Assembly: GCA_950295325.1 (NCBI GenBank)
Contig: OX485808.1
Coordinates: forward strand, 13,146,501 to 13,210,500
Length of the DNA stretch: 64,000 bases
Direction of reading: 5' to 3'
DNA from: Polytrichum commune
Taxonomy: Eukaryota > Streptophyta > Polytrichopsida > Polytrichales > Polytrichaceae
Shown: positions 34,351 to 47,366 of the stretch, in pieces
How the letters are laid out: each line of letters starts with the position of its first letter
How positions within the stretch are numbered: position 1 is the first letter of the stretch
Program-made: the position numbers and the translations under genes
Notes under the pieces: generated by a model
Databases searched by the model: none
What the model saw: the letters and a program-made list of their open reading frames with translations, nothing else
What the model was told of the DNA's origin: nothing

Positions 34351-37324
34351 AATTGAATTCATTTGAAGGTGGAACTAAAGTTTGCCAAATAGAACGTCCC
34401 AATAGTGGCATAACATTAAGCATCTCCTTGGCTGCATTCCGTGGGACCATGTATCACATGAACTTATGTCTGGGAAGAACCGGCGGTTAGTTGCAGATGA
34501 ACCAGTTGAGTTCGAAAAATAACCGGTTGAAGTTGAGGACTTCAGGAAATTTACCGATTTTTTTAGAAGAATCTATAGAATATATCTCAAATGAATAAAG
34601 CAAAACCGGAAGATGTCAACATGTAACCAGTTGGATTTAGAATCACTAGAATCTTGACCGACTGCCCAAAAACTTCTTGGGCACTGATATGAACATACTT
34701 CTTTAATTCCGGAATTCCATGTTTATGAGGAGCACTCAAGTTCTGTACTACAAACATTTCGACAAGCAACTCTAAATTATCGTAGTTCTTTAATCATAAC
34801 ATTTTTTTTTAAAGAGACCATCATGTAGTTGCTTAGTAATGTTATGGGGTTCCTCAAGTGATTAAGGGTTGAAAGTAGGGGATTGTTAAATCAACCACAT
34901 AGTGTATTAAAATGAGCATAGAGACGCATCGTGTGGTCACATGACCTGTTAAAATTTAATTTTTCATCACACATGAAGAGGAGCAAGGTGTTAACTTTGT
35001 GTTATAATTAATAAACTTGACCCAACACTTCTGTATGCATCTCTATGGTCATTTTAACCAGTGTGTGGTTAATTTAACAAACCCCCAAAAAAACCATATC
35101 AATGTTGTCCATGTATGAGTTTTAATATATAATATATCATCAATGCGGAAAGTTTATATTGAAAGTGAACTTAGAACTAGATACTCGGTGGGTTCATGGC
35201 ATTGATGAGTAACAATATTTGTAAATGTCCAAGGATGTGTATATACAGAAATTGGTATTATGGAATGTCATAATGGCATATGTGTAAATAGCAAGATCCA
35301 CATCATTATTGTTCTTGGATGCATGATTCATGGACCCACCCAAGGTGTTGCAATCTTCTTGCATAAGGTAGAAAATGGAAACAGTGAATGACCACTACTG
35401 GTGCACTAGATTAGGAGTAGAATGGTTCTTGTGTGGACTCAAAGTGGCTAAGTGTAAAGGTGGTGGTCCAAAAAGGACGTACAGTTGGGTTGGATGCAAT
35501 GATTGGCTAGATAGGTCATGTTTCACACCACTTGGGATCACTTTTGGGTGCCATTGAGTTAACGCTTTATGTCCATTCGTATGCAAACAAAGATATTTTG
35601 ATGCTCAAGTTTGGGAGACTCTACTATACAAGTAGAGGGTTCGACTTCCTTACCTCCTTGAAAAAAATGTAACTAATTATTTACATGGACTTTAAAATTA
35701 TGAAACAACCTGCACTCCTCATCATTTCCTTTGCTTCATCTCTGAAAAATATTGCACAAATTCCAAGCCACTCTTTCTAGCCAAATCAACTTATTTTCAC
35801 CATTTTTGTTTTTCTACCTTAGTGTGCAAATTTTATCGCCTTCAACACACGGCTATCTTTTAGAAATAAATACAAGGTCTTTTTGAAGGTATATATGAAT
35901 GTTAGATTCAAGACCCTAAAAGGGCTAATGAAAAATTTGCAATGAGTAAATTTTACCCGTTCTCAACATCAAGGAAAAGTAGCCGCCATTGTGAAATATT
36001 TGGCACAATGATTTATATCATAATTGAATGTCGCATACAATTTCTTTTTCCCCATGAATCATTAGGTTCATTTGTTCACACCGTTCATTTGTTGTTGAGA
36101 CAACTTATTTGGGTTGTTTCACCGCAAACGTTGGATGACCACCAAACATTGTCCATTTCAAATTATGTGTTATTTAACGTCCCTTTCCCATCCATTCTTT
36201 GATATGGTCAAACTTCTCTTGGATGACATTGTGAGCAACAGATTGGGACCGCCACACATCACTTTAACCAACGAGAGAACTTAGAAAGCAACAATCTCAG
36301 TCCTTGGTTAGTAGTGTAAACATGGCCTTAGTGTAGCCTAGGGCCCACATTAATCATGAATGAGCAAAATGAAAATACTTAATTATAAATAACCACACCA
36401 ATTATGAATGCCTTTAGGTGTTGTGGTGCATGCTATTTGTTAATTCAAAAGAATAGAGTGGATCTTTATAACATAAGCATATCGAACATAATAATTCTTG
36501 GTCCAAACATAGCAGTGCCTTAATATATTATTAAAAAATTAATCAATTACAATCAGTTATTAACAAGTTTAGAATTAGAGTGAGTTACTCCATGAGATAA
36601 GTAACACTAATTGTTGACCAATATTTAACCACTTCCCTAGAAACAATATCCTACAAGCAAACCCCCAAACCATATGGTGGCCCATAAATGCACACAAAAC
36701 AAAGCCATCGTAGGGGGTTCTCATTTTAATATATAGCCACGTGTCAGTCCTACATAGGTTGAGACTTCTTGAATCCCACATGAAAACTGCATTCTGGCAC
36801 TAAGTAAAGATGAAATAGAGTGCCCTCTACAATATCACCTCATGCACATCTTCACACTCAACCTCAATTCTCTCTCTCAACCTACTAGGTAGTAAGAAAT
36901 CATGTTTGTAGGCCCTCATCCCAAGCAAACCGCCCATACGCAATACTAACAACACGCATAATTCAGCTTATCCTACAAAGACAACACTAGACTTGGACCA
37001 CATCACATGACATCACACTAAGTTACACAAAATATGGGTGCACACCAACATGTTGGGCACTAGATTTGGGCTAACCAACTGATACACTCGTTCCTTGTTG
37101 GATGCTTAAACCCTTGCCTCCAAGGAACCAGTGTATAGGTTGGTTTGCCCCAGCCTTGGGCACTAATAAACAAGCTAACAAAACTCGATAGAATTGGGCC
37201 CACCAACTCCAATCCAAAACATTTGACATTCAACGCCATATGTGAGAAAATGTTGTTCTCACAACCATTTTTGATTGTGGGCAGCTATTGGGGAGGGGAA
37301 GACAAGTATAATGAACTATGTAAG
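34351..37324. other. Intergenic DNA with one CCGGTT repeat copy
   Basis: Positions 34475-34680 hold the CCGGTT-rich repeat in reverse orientation (AGAACCGGCGGTTAGTTGCA, AACCGGTTGAAGTTGAGGAC, CGGAAGATGTCAACATGTAA). The rest shows no gene. Phrases such as GTGTGGTTAATTTAACA with its near inverse occur at about 34880-35090 and suggest another decayed inverted-repeat element. Confidence 0.5.
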
Positions 37325-37580
37325 GACCCCTATATTTGATTGGCATGTGGTTCAGCAAGGATCACAAAGCAAACATCATAAAGAGACATGCTGAAAAGAG
37401 ATTGGACTAAATTTTCAAATATTGATAAATACTATAAATTTAATAGTGAAAACAATCGGGAGGACCTATGTAACAAGTTAAGAAATTAACGAACATGCAC
37501 TTCCGATAATTATAACTAAATCAAGGTGATCCAATTTTTGCAACTGTCTCATTGTAGATTTGCTAATGCAAGATGAGTTT
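37325..37580 (+). repeat. Dispersed repeat family R1, diverged copy
   Basis: Retains CCCCTATATTTGATTGGCAT, AAAAGAGATTGGACTAAATT, AATTTAATAGTGAAAACAAT, GGGAGGACCTATGTAACA and a TTGTAGATTTGCTAATG end. Confidence 0.55.
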
Positions 37581-37673
37581 TGTTGTGTAAATCTATTCGG
37601 TAGAAGTTGGAGAATGTGAAAAACGAACCAAATAACACCCACATACCATAAGTATCATGTAGAATTGAGTTTA

Positions 37674-38012
37674 GTGCCACTTCACACACAAGACTGAAGA
37701 CTTGTGACCATTGTATTCTAAGATCTCTCATTGGTCAAAAAGGTGAAGACCGTCCAAGTTCAGTTCACACACTAGAAGGTGAAGGCCTAAGGGTCCAAAC
37801 AAATTATCGTGGATGAAAAGTCTACATGGATTCATACTTGGCATCTTATGAATCATGTTTCATAGCCCGTCCGAATTTGCGGCAAGCCCACCTTCAAGAG
37901 TTGGGCTTGACGCAAATCCGGCAGACCATGTCAATGGTATGGCCTTTGGATGAGAATCAAGGGCGATCACAACTACATGATCACAACCCTTGGCTTGTGT
38001 GTGAAGTGGCCC
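37674..38012. mobile_element. TIR mini-element flanked by TTA, copy 1
   Basis: The ends are inverted repeats (GTGCCACTTCACACACAAG and, reverse-complemented from the right, GGGCCACTTCACACACAAGC). TTA lies directly outside both ends. A 3-bp TTA/TAA duplication and GGCC-type termini fit PIF/Harbinger (Tourist-like) mini-elements. The interior (TACATGGATTCATACTTGGC, GAATCATGTTTCAT) is shared with the copy at 46916-47366. Non-coding. Confidence 0.75.
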
Positions 38013-38780
38013 TTAAAGGCTTAAAGACCTAAACATCACATTGAGATTCTTGATTCAAGTGGATAGATCTTGCTCAAAAAAGGGCTAAAGTTTAGAGAAT
38101 TTATAACAATCTCCTTCTCACATGCCTATCACCTTTAGGAGATTGATCGTATAGAAAAAGCAAACATTATTGAATCAATGGTCATCTTCAAACTATGTTT
38201 CATTGAGTGTTCACACCTCACAAGATATTTTGATTCTTCTACCACTTGAGGACTATGATGTGTGCATGCTTACCACTTTAGCCAATCTTGTCAAAACAAT
38301 GAGATTTTATTTATGATGAATGCTTGAAGAAATTACCTCTAGAATCAATATGGAAATACCAAACGCACTTCTATGAATTTTTACAATATGAATGTAATCC
38401 TTTGATGATGCCTCATACCTCTCTCTTTGTGAAAATTCCAAATTTTCTCCAAGTTTGCACCTCACATGTAAGGCCCCAAGGTTTTGTCATAAGTTGGTTG
38501 ATCTTTAAGAATCCAAACAAAAGTTTGCTACTAAAGATTCATTGGAATTGGCAAGGACTAAACTTTTGCTTGCAAGGTGCCTATATAAGCTAATCCTAAA
38601 TAAGAGACTAGGATGCACATAATGGAGTATCCTCCGTCATCAACACTTTTCAAACTAATTTCTATGTCTCATATGTGTCCTTGTTTTGAAATTTTGGTGT
38701 TTACACAAAAAAATTCCAACGTGACCTAGAAAGCTCTTTTTACTTGTCTTTCAGAGTAAGCTCTTAATTGTAAGGAAGGC
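38013..38780. other. Intergenic DNA, no gene seen
   Basis: No coding frame or repeat that I can identify. The 89-codon frame at 38324-38593 has no domain. Confidence 0.45.
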
Positions 38781-38853
38781 TATCCCTTATGGGTTTCGAA
38801 CCCGTGTTCACGCCATGAAAAGACGATGTCCTATACCCCTAGACAAAAGGGAC
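38781..38853 (-). tRNA. tRNA-Glu (UUC), mitochondrial type, probably a transferred copy
   Basis: On the minus strand, GTCCCTT pairs with AAGGGAT as a 7-bp acceptor stem (with a terminal G-U), followed by discriminator A. The D arm is GTCT/GGAC, the anticodon loop is TTTTCAT (anticodon TTC) and the T arm is ACGGG-TTCGAAA-CCCAT. The words GGACATCGTC with TTTTCATG, and CACGGGTTCGA, are those of plant mitochondrial tRNA-Glu. There is a mismatch in the T stem (C-A) and one at the base of the anticodon stem, and no CCA is encoded. This points to a nuclear copy of mitochondrial origin that may not work. The flanks are not obviously mitochondrial. Confidence 0.65.
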
Positions 38854-41800
38854 AAAGTTACTTCAAATAAAAATGTGTATGCTTAATGGCATCTTGCATA
38901 ATACGGGCCTATGTTAAACAACCTATGTCATTTATACATATTTCACAAACATGATTTTCATCGGAAGACATTTTTTTTTCTTTGTTAAAGAGTTGACTAT
39001 ATGGGATATGTATCAATGAATTTCATTGAAACCAATCAAACCTCAACTGATTTCATGTATATGTTAATTTTCTTTTGCATTTTTTTTTAATGAACAAGAT
39101 AAATTGGGTGGAGATCAAGGACATGAACACTAGGGTTAAGTTAGAGATGACGTCGTCCGCTATTGGACAGCTAGTGTTTGTCTTGATCTGTTAGAGTATC
39201 TATAATGAGGGTTTGCGTTTTTGGGTACCATATGGGTATGGATATTTGATGCTATCTAAGTTTTAGATACATGGTTGTAGTACCATTCAAAGCTATATAC
39301 CATGCAAGAAACTTCATATATAGGTAAAATTGTTGTAGTCCCAATACGGTTTTAAATGGTTCTGATCCAAATAACAACTTAGTTATACAAAGATTCTCTC
39401 ACCTTGACATACCCATCAATTTAGTATTTGACTACATCGATTATCCAAATTAATGTGTGTTACTATTCGAAGTTGTGCAGTGCTATAACTATTTGATGAA
39501 ATGTAATATTTTGCCAAGCAACGTCATTTATGTTCTATAATGTCCGAACAACCGATTGAATCTTCGTTAATAAAAATTAAAACTCCTGAGTAAGACTCCT
39601 TAATATTGCATTGTGTAACACACATGAATTGGGATAATCAATGTAATATTATAATAACCACATGTAGATTTTTTGATGTCATTATTGATGTTGATTCTTG
39701 ATACCCATACATTTCGTTTATATAGAGTAGAGGCGCCCATAACCAATCACTTCAGAGATTTTGCACCAGATAAGGAGAAGGATAAGGTAGTTAAAACTCT
39801 TCCCATGTAGAAAGATAGACATTAGGGGGATTGTAATTATTATTTTAAATTTTTATTCCTCAAATTGAATTTACAATGAATTTTTGAACCAAAAGTTGAC
39901 CAAACATATTACCAATGTTTACAATCTGCCATAACCGCTCATTCTTCCTCACTTTAACACTCAAAACCATGACATATATATCATGACCTATTGGTTACAG
40001 CCTAATCGAAATTCAGTCCCAGCATGATCGAAATTTTGGTTACCTATAGATTGTCGATGGAATCCTAATCGGGAATAGGCACCTCCACTATACTAGTCCA
40101 ACATTTGGTCTTTCACCCAACACGGCTTTACAAGCCAACAACAAGCCAACAACGTAGTAAGCCAACTTGGCAAGGCTTTCATCGCTTTATGGATTGTGTC
40201 CAAAAGGACGTTGAGTTATGTAATGATATGCTCCTATATAGAGAATATCAAATCAACCCAAGGATCGTTTCCTTTTGCTTTTCCTTGATAAATGAGAAAA
40301 CATCATGTCCCACAAATAACTCCTATGTACTATACGACGATATTTGTGTATTCTCGCAATAAATGATGTACTACTGAATTGCTTCCATCCACAAGAATAC
40401 AAAACTAAATAAATAAAATAAAATCACACGGTTCTTTAAACCAACTTCACATATTTCATATGTGTGTGTACATGTACGGTACTATACCTAGATAATACAT
40501 CAAAGTTGATGCGTGAAAGAATTTACCTACCTACCAACCTTTAACTTGGAGTTTAGGTTGTATTGTACTAGCATAGAGAGTTCTCTATTCCAACCTAAAA
40601 TAATTATTTTTTCTCTTAATTTTGCCGTCTGTCATCCGCACAATCGCCAACACCACTTCTATCCTACATGCAAATTGCATTATGACACATGTAAAGATAA
40701 AATAAAGAGCTACAATATTTATGTCAAAGTGTGATATTTTTGACACCTTTTATTAAAGGTGTCAAAATGTGATATCCACTTGGGATATATTTTGTGGACA
40801 TATATTTGAGAGAGGAGTTGACGTCAGTGAGAGATGCTTCAAGCTTGATAAAAGCCACAAACTCAAATGTAAATCCGAAGTAGGTCTCTATAGGGTGTTG
40901 ATGGGACAAAGACTACTACCTCTAGTAACATATCTTTGATAAAATTTGAAATAACCAACTATGACATCCTTGCAATGTGTAGGTGCCATAGCACCATGAT
41001 GGTTTCGGCATTTATTATATTATTTGGAATTTTTTCTCCACATACAACTTGATGTCTATAAAGGTAATTGAAAATCCAGTAGGATATTATATTTCTCATA
41101 ATGAAATAACTAAAATAATATGTCAACATTGAGATCCCTTAGAAACCATCATGGGAATAGGGTGTAGGATAAACAAAATGAACACAACATCCCCAAGTTC
41201 GTACCTGAGAAATTACCCTTGTTACAACCCCATCCCTCAAAGAATGTTATGCTACCCCTATGTTGGTATTTAAGAATTAGCAAATTCAAAGTCATTTGTC
41301 AAGCAATCCAATATGAATTTGAGCCCATTGGCCCTACCTTGCCTAAGAGCCCCCTTGGTTATAATGTTATATGTGTCATTTACTGACTAAAGCAATTGAC
41401 TACTTGTTTTCCAGATGGTCTAGATGAATAGCATGTCCCAGACAATAAGAAATAGCAAGCAACCCTAAAGAGCTCACAACAAGTAAACAACATGCTACAA
41501 CAAACCCCACATGCACACAAACCTTGACACAAATTGGGGAATGCTACCATACGAGCGGTAACTTATAAGCAATAAACGATAAAATATCAATGATAAAACA
41601 TGCACTAACAACTAACCTTGTAGCCGTGGTATTTTTGCATAGAAAGCGTACCTGGTCGCATGATAAATGATAGATTACGCAATAGATATACTCATAATTA
41701 TAAAATATGTTCCTTTTAGGCACGCATTCTCAAATTGACCTCATTGTCTTTGAAACATAACTAGTGAGCCCCTCAAGATTCATAAGTGCAATCCTAACAC

Positions 41801-43033
41801 ATTGCAACCACCAAAAGTGCATTTAAACATCATAGGACTTGGCCAAATGATATGAATTAAATGTTGTAACAAACGGCCCTGAAATTGTGCACACATAACC
41901 ACGTTCACTGATCATGGTTTACCAAAACAAAGTAAGACATTCAAAACCAAATCAACATCCTCTTTATGACCTTCAATGAATCATCACATCATCTTCATTC
42001 CCTCCTCCGCCTCGCCATTTACAAATGGGTTACAAACCCACCGTTAGGATCTTCAAGGACATGTGTCGAGGTGGTTGCCATAACCTTAGCAACACCCTCT
42101 GTATATGAAGGAAACAACATCCAGTTGGAAGGTGATGACACTTTTGCTAACATGCTTTTGTTAGCACCAAACTAAATGGTTAGATACATGACTCCATCAA
42201 ACAATACATGATATGGAATTCAACACACACCATGTTGGGAGCTAAAATTTCCTAAGCTTAGGCAATTTAGCCTCAAATGCACATGAGATCTTAATTATAG
42301 CCTTGGTTTAAACCGCCTTTTTATAAAACAACATGTACATCCAACTGCCTTTGGTAAAGTTGTGTTGTCACTGGTAAAGCACACTGTAGCATAGCTCTTG
42401 TTTATTTATTTATTTCTTTGAAAAAGGTTAATCAAAAGTTAACCATGCGGACTAACAAGAATGGATCCATTGGTTTTTTTGTGTTAAATGGAAATATGGT
42501 TTAACCCCAACCCTCTTTGGTAAAGTGATGTTGGGTCCCATCGTATCTATAGACGAACCACCACATGAGAACCCCAATTTCATACACTTACCCTCGTGGA
42601 ACATCATGCATTCACCCAACACTAATACCACTATTTGGTTTATTGAATCAATCTACTATGATTTGAGAATTTTGTCGTCATTATCATTGCCCTCAAACAT
42701 TACAAATATGATGTTTTTGACAAATTTTCAAGGAAACAATAAATTGATCCACCATTCCCCAACTTACAACACATGGAAATCCGTAAGTCTAAGATTAAAA
42801 ATGTGATGGAAACTTTCATACAAATTGCAATCGAGGGCCAATCAAAGCATCTCGCGTTTATTATCCTCAACAAAAGAAAACATGTGAAAAACCAAAGCCC
42901 CAATAATGTTAGATAAACTCATACTCTTTTTTTTTTCCTCTTCCATTGCCCAAAGGATGATGGAGAGAAAGATTCCACCAAAAGATAGGAAGCAAAGGGA
43001 AAGGCATGGCGGATGCATGCCATGTCATAACTT
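38854..43033. other. Gene-free stretch of about 4 kb
   Basis: No supportable gene. A tight hairpin lies at 40736-40768 (TTTTGACACCTTT, loop TATT, AAAGGTGTCAAAA). Around 42300-42530 the phrases TTTGGTAAAGTTGTGTTG and TTTGGTAAAGTGATGTTG form a small direct repeat. The rest is unrecognised AT-rich sequence. Confidence 0.45.
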
Positions 43034-43078
43034 GCATGGGGTCCATGGGGTCCATGGGGTCCATGGATGCATGCATGC
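43034..43078. repeat. GGGGTCCAT minisatellite
   Basis: Three direct GGGGTCCAT units followed by GGATGCATGCATGCC. Simple sequence. A C-homopolymer follows at about 43272-43283. Confidence 0.85.
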
Positions 43079-43526
43079 CAACTTGGGAATACGTTATGAG
43101 TTTATAGAGAGGCCCTTCACCATGCTTGCTCCAATAGGACTAGACGTTCAAATACATCTTTTTGACCTAAAAAACTGGTGGTTTGGTATTGATATGATAG
43201 TAGATGGAGGTTAGATTAATATGACCTATGACCTATGCCCTATGCTAGGTTGTAGTGGTCATGAAAAATAACCCCCCCCCCCCTCGCTTGTGCCTTACCA
43301 TGTTGAAAGATGATGGACAACTAAAAAGAAAGTACCTAAACAAGTGTTCTTATGAAAGATTGCATCATAGGCACCCCGATTACGGCAAAATTCACATTCA
43401 CAAAGCCATGTCAATCTTGAAGTAGATCTCTTTGAATTTACATATTGTAATGACCGATTCCCCGAAGTTGTCAAAATCAAAAAATCAAAAAAATACACCT
43501 GACTCAATCCCTTACTAACCCAACTA

Positions 43527-43840
43527 CACTAAATATGCTATTAAGTGTCGTATGGTATTTTATGTGACTATGGTAACTTTTCGGTTGACACTTCTTATGA
43601 ATAAGTGAACAAATATTGTCATAGATGATGGATGAGTTCATCCATTGGCCACAACCCTACCTTCCCTTGTCAGCAACTTGTGATGAAAGATTGTTATGGA
43701 TGGTTGTATTTTGGATGAACAATCACTTGGTAAGTGACAGCATTTGCAACGTTGTAAATCTATAATTGCCCAAAAACTTTACAAGGAATGACTAATGATG
43801 TTGGGTTAACAATTAGTGACACTAAATACCATACTTAATG
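43527..43840 (+). mobile_element. TA-flanked TIR mini-element, copy 1
   Basis: The left end CACTAAATATGCTATTAAGT and right end CACTAAATACCATACTTAAT form imperfect terminal inverted repeats, with TA just outside both. The interior (CATAGATGATGGATGAGTTC, CACTTGGTAAGTGACA, ATGATGTTGGGTTAA) is the reverse complement of the element at 46431-46805. TA flanks suggest a mariner/Stowaway-type non-autonomous element. No coding capacity. Confidence 0.65.
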
Positions 43841-44754
43841 TAGTTACCTCACCACATAGTCCACCTTACCACAAGTAAGCAATAAGCCAAACTCTTTCCC
43901 CCCGCCCATGACCACATGGTCATGGGTAGGGATTGATCAATGGACATCACATATCCGTTTAAAAAAAATAAGAACAAAAAGCTCTATTACTTATTTCTTT
44001 CTTTCTTTCTTTCTTAAAGAACTTGAAAGTGTGGGAGAGGGTTGGGGACTTGGAGTTCCATGTGTCATATATGAATCTCAATAAAGATATATTACATGCA
44101 TGGTAAACCCATAAGCTATTCGAGCCTCTCTCAATTTTGTTACTTATAAGAAAGCCACAATATTTTGTTCTACATGACTTATTTTTTACCACCCTAAAAT
44201 CAAGGATATAATGGACACAAAGTAGTAGACGTGTTTAGTTTGATGTCTAATAAAACAAAGAAATACAAAGTAACAAATGGAGGCATATTATAACTATGTG
44301 CATTGTGGACACATGGACTATCCACCATGTAGGACACTATAATCGTGAGTAGCGGCTCCACCATGCCATGCACATTTCAATTATTAATTGCAAGTAATAA
44401 ATTTCTTATCAAATCCAAAAAGTGACATGGCGTGTCAACTTGATTGTGGTCCCACACTTCACAACCATGAGTTTCTCGGAAAGGTCATCAATACATTATC
44501 CAAGAAACATTTTATTCCACATGACAAAAGATGGGTGTGAGGAGCTCAAACAACCGGTCTAACATGACCATAATGGCATTCAAAATATGTCGAATTGGAT
44601 AGTTTATAAAAAATCAAGCTATGGTTCAAAAAAATTGAGTTGAGCGAATTCTAAATCCCAAACAATGTAATTGACACTTGAATTAAATCACTCTAAGTAC
44701 TGTAACTCGTCAAAGTGTTGGGAATAGGTGAAATCGTAACATCATTTGAAGACG
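43841..44754. other. Intergenic DNA, no gene seen
   Basis: No gene is supported. A TTTC microsatellite lies near 43996-44015. Confidence 0.45.
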
Positions 44755-45095
44755 TAATGTAGACGTGACTAATTTAGATCTTGAACACTCACATGTATTG
44801 AATGGTGTATGGTTGTGTCTAAGAATGGACGCTTAAAAGACATTCGTTGAGAAGAGATGGACAAAGTGCTCAAAATCTGCAATCATCCTAGACAAAAAAA
44901 GAAGACATTATCAACATGATTCGGGGAGAGGGGGGGACCTATATGATCATTTATGAACTCATAGAACCTCACTTTGACAAGAAATAAGATATATCCACAA
45001 GAGCTCTAGAAACTACAAGGAAAGTGGCCACATGCACAATTTGGATCTTGCTAATCATCTTGCACTAATTGCGTGTTTCATCATATCCTACAATA
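44755..45095 (+). repeat. Dispersed repeat family R1, plus-orientation copy
   Basis: Landmarks in order: GTAGACGTGACTAATTTAG, GAATGGTGTATGGTTGTGTC, TAAGAATGGACGC, GAGATGGACAAAGTGCTCAA, GACCTATATGATCATTTATG, CTCACTTTGACAAGAAATAA, ACAATTTGGATCTTGCTAAT and GTTTCATCATATCCTACAA. Confidence 0.75.
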
Positions 45096-46430
45096 AGCAT
45101 AATATTATTACTTAGCGTTGGGGTGGTGCACTTGTGGTGTGGGAAATAAAACTCTATATACTCCCACCCTTAATATTCCTTAGGTGCCCCCCAATTTTGT
45201 GTAGCAGATTGTAGAGTGTAGAATTAGCCGATGCTTTCATGAAATTCCTATACCAGTTATAGTATTATTCTTCATCATAAGACACTGCAAGTGGGAAATC
45301 CATGCCACATGTAGAGTAGACAAACCCATTTCCGATAACTTAAGCAATTTCTCATAAGTGTAGTACATGTGTGATATTGGGGTGATTTTTCATGTGTCTA
45401 GAAATTGATAACACAACGTCTACAAAAGAAATCACAATTTATGTCCAAGTTTTGAAATCACCATAAATGTTCAAAGGCGAGATTCTCTCCCAGCCCATAT
45501 TCATAGCATAAGTCGACCCAATTCTGGTAATTAGGAGATGAAAACTTGAGTACAATTTGTGCTCTTTTCAAGGAACCTAAATATGTGTTTTGTTAGCTTA
45601 CTTTTTTCATCACACATGATATGAAGGCTACATGTGTGATTCTTTATGACTTTTTCCATCACATTAGTAAATGACAATTGCATGTGTGGGGCTTCACAAC
45701 TTTAAGGGACTCTATATAGTAAGGATTTTTTTTTTGGGGGGGGGGGGTATTGGAAATGTGTTTCTGTACTTTAATGGGAGAATTACCAGCCCACACAAGG
45801 GCGCACAAATCTTCACTATTTCCACCTCTAAATTAAGAAAGGTTTTGAGGATCTCTTGCTTAGTAATGTTACAAGTGGGTTTAAAGAGAAAAATGTCTAT
45901 TTAAGACATGCTTGCCTTAGGGGCTGACATCGATATTCCATCATTCACAAGCCATGATTTTGTATTCTAATGATCTTACCATGTATGATACACACAAAAG
46001 TTGGATGAGTCTAGAGACAATAGTAGTACACATTAGAGTTAGCCAAAAGTCACCAAAAGTGGGGACCAACTCAATTTCTTTTTATTAGCTCTCCCATATT
46101 TGCCACTTTCAACACTTATTTCCTTAACCTAAAAATAAGAGTAGGGAGGGGAGTCACCATTTTGCTTTGTTTCAAGCAAAATTAAATTGAGAATTTTTTG
46201 AGTTCTATCTTAATTTTGATTCTATTTCAGGAGCACACATGTGATGGGAGGAGCAATGAGACACATGTGCACATAGTTGACAAATATAAATAAATAAACA
46301 TATTAGTTAAATAAGACTCAAACTCAAAGGAACCCTCCAAGACTTCTGGTTCCACTCAAACAAGGGATCATTAAGGCGGTTTAACCCCAATCAATCCCCA
46401 TACTTTTTTATTACCACTATTGTGGAAGTA
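45096..46430. other. Intergenic DNA, no gene seen
   Basis: A T/G homopolymer run lies near 45727-45748. No coding frame or further repeat is recognised. Confidence 0.45.
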
Positions 46431-46805
46431 CACTAAATATGATATTTAGTGTCACCAACTCTACTTGCCTTGCTCAATTCTAATTGTAAACCGCGGTATA
46501 GTGTCACCAAACATTGAAGATTAACCCAACATTATTTTTCATTCCTCGTAAATTTTTTGGGGGATTATAGATTTACAATGTTGCAATTAGTGTCACTTAC
46601 CAATTGATTTTTCATCCAAATTTCAATCATCCGTGACAATATTCCATCACAAGTTGTTGACAAGAGAAGGTAGGGTTTCTTTGCCAATGGATGAACTCAT
46701 CCATCATCCATAACAATATTCGTTCACTTATTCCTAAGAGGTGTCATCCAAAAAGTTACCGTAGTGACATAAAATGCCATATGACATTAAATATCATATG
46801 TAGTG
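46431..46805 (-). mobile_element. TA-flanked TIR mini-element, copy 2
   Basis: The ends CACTAAATATGATATTTAGT and (reverse complement of the right end) CACTACATATGATATTTAAT are terminal inverted repeats with TA outside both. It is in the opposite orientation to the copy at 43527-43840, with shared interior words CCAATGGATGAACTCATCCA, TTCACTTATTCCTAAGA and ATCACAAGTTGTTGACAAG. 375 bp, non-coding. Confidence 0.7.
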
Positions 46806-46915
46806 TAATTTATATATGATATCCGGGCTTTGAAAAGGGGGCCCATAGCAAGATTCACAGGCTTCAAGAATCAAGAACCCTTTACATTGACTTCTACATA
46901 CCTAAAGGGCCACTT

Positions 46916-47366
46916 CACACACGAGACTGAGAGCCCGTGACCATTTCACATCAAGCACTCTCATTGGTGAAAAAGGCGGAGCCGGTCCAAGTTCACTTCA
47001 CACCATGCTCGAGGGATCAACGGAGTATGTGAATGCAAGATGGATGTAAAGCCTACATGGATTCCTACATGGCATCGAATGAATCATGTTTCATGGTCAC
47101 TTGGATTATTTTCTAAAACCACCTCTTGGAGATAGGCCTAACACAACAGCGGGAGACCATGGCACTCCGAACGCTCACAACCATTGGTTTATTTTATTTT
47201 ATCATGTTCGAAGACCCGCATGAATAGAAATTCATTGAAATAGCATTTGGTTGAGGGACCCGTCACATATGGCTTCACACTACACTTGAGGGTCCGTGAC
47301 CACACGACACGATTGGGCTCTCACAATTTCATGGTCATGGCTCTTGGCTCGTGTGTGAAGCGGCCT
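46916..47366. mobile_element. TIR mini-element flanked by TAA, copy 2
   Basis: The ends AGGGCCACTTCACACACGAG and (right end reversed) AGGCCGCTTCACACACGAGC pair. TAA lies directly outside both ends. The interior shares CTACATGGATTCCTACATGG and GAATGAATCATGTTTCATGG with the copy at 37674-38012, and an internal stretch (47250-47330) holds an additional diverged inverted end, so a nested insertion is possible. Confidence 0.75.

Noticed and set aside
35600-35670. tRNA-like GGGTTCGACTTCC word
   Set aside because: Only a B-box-like word is present; no A-box or cloverleaf can be built around it.
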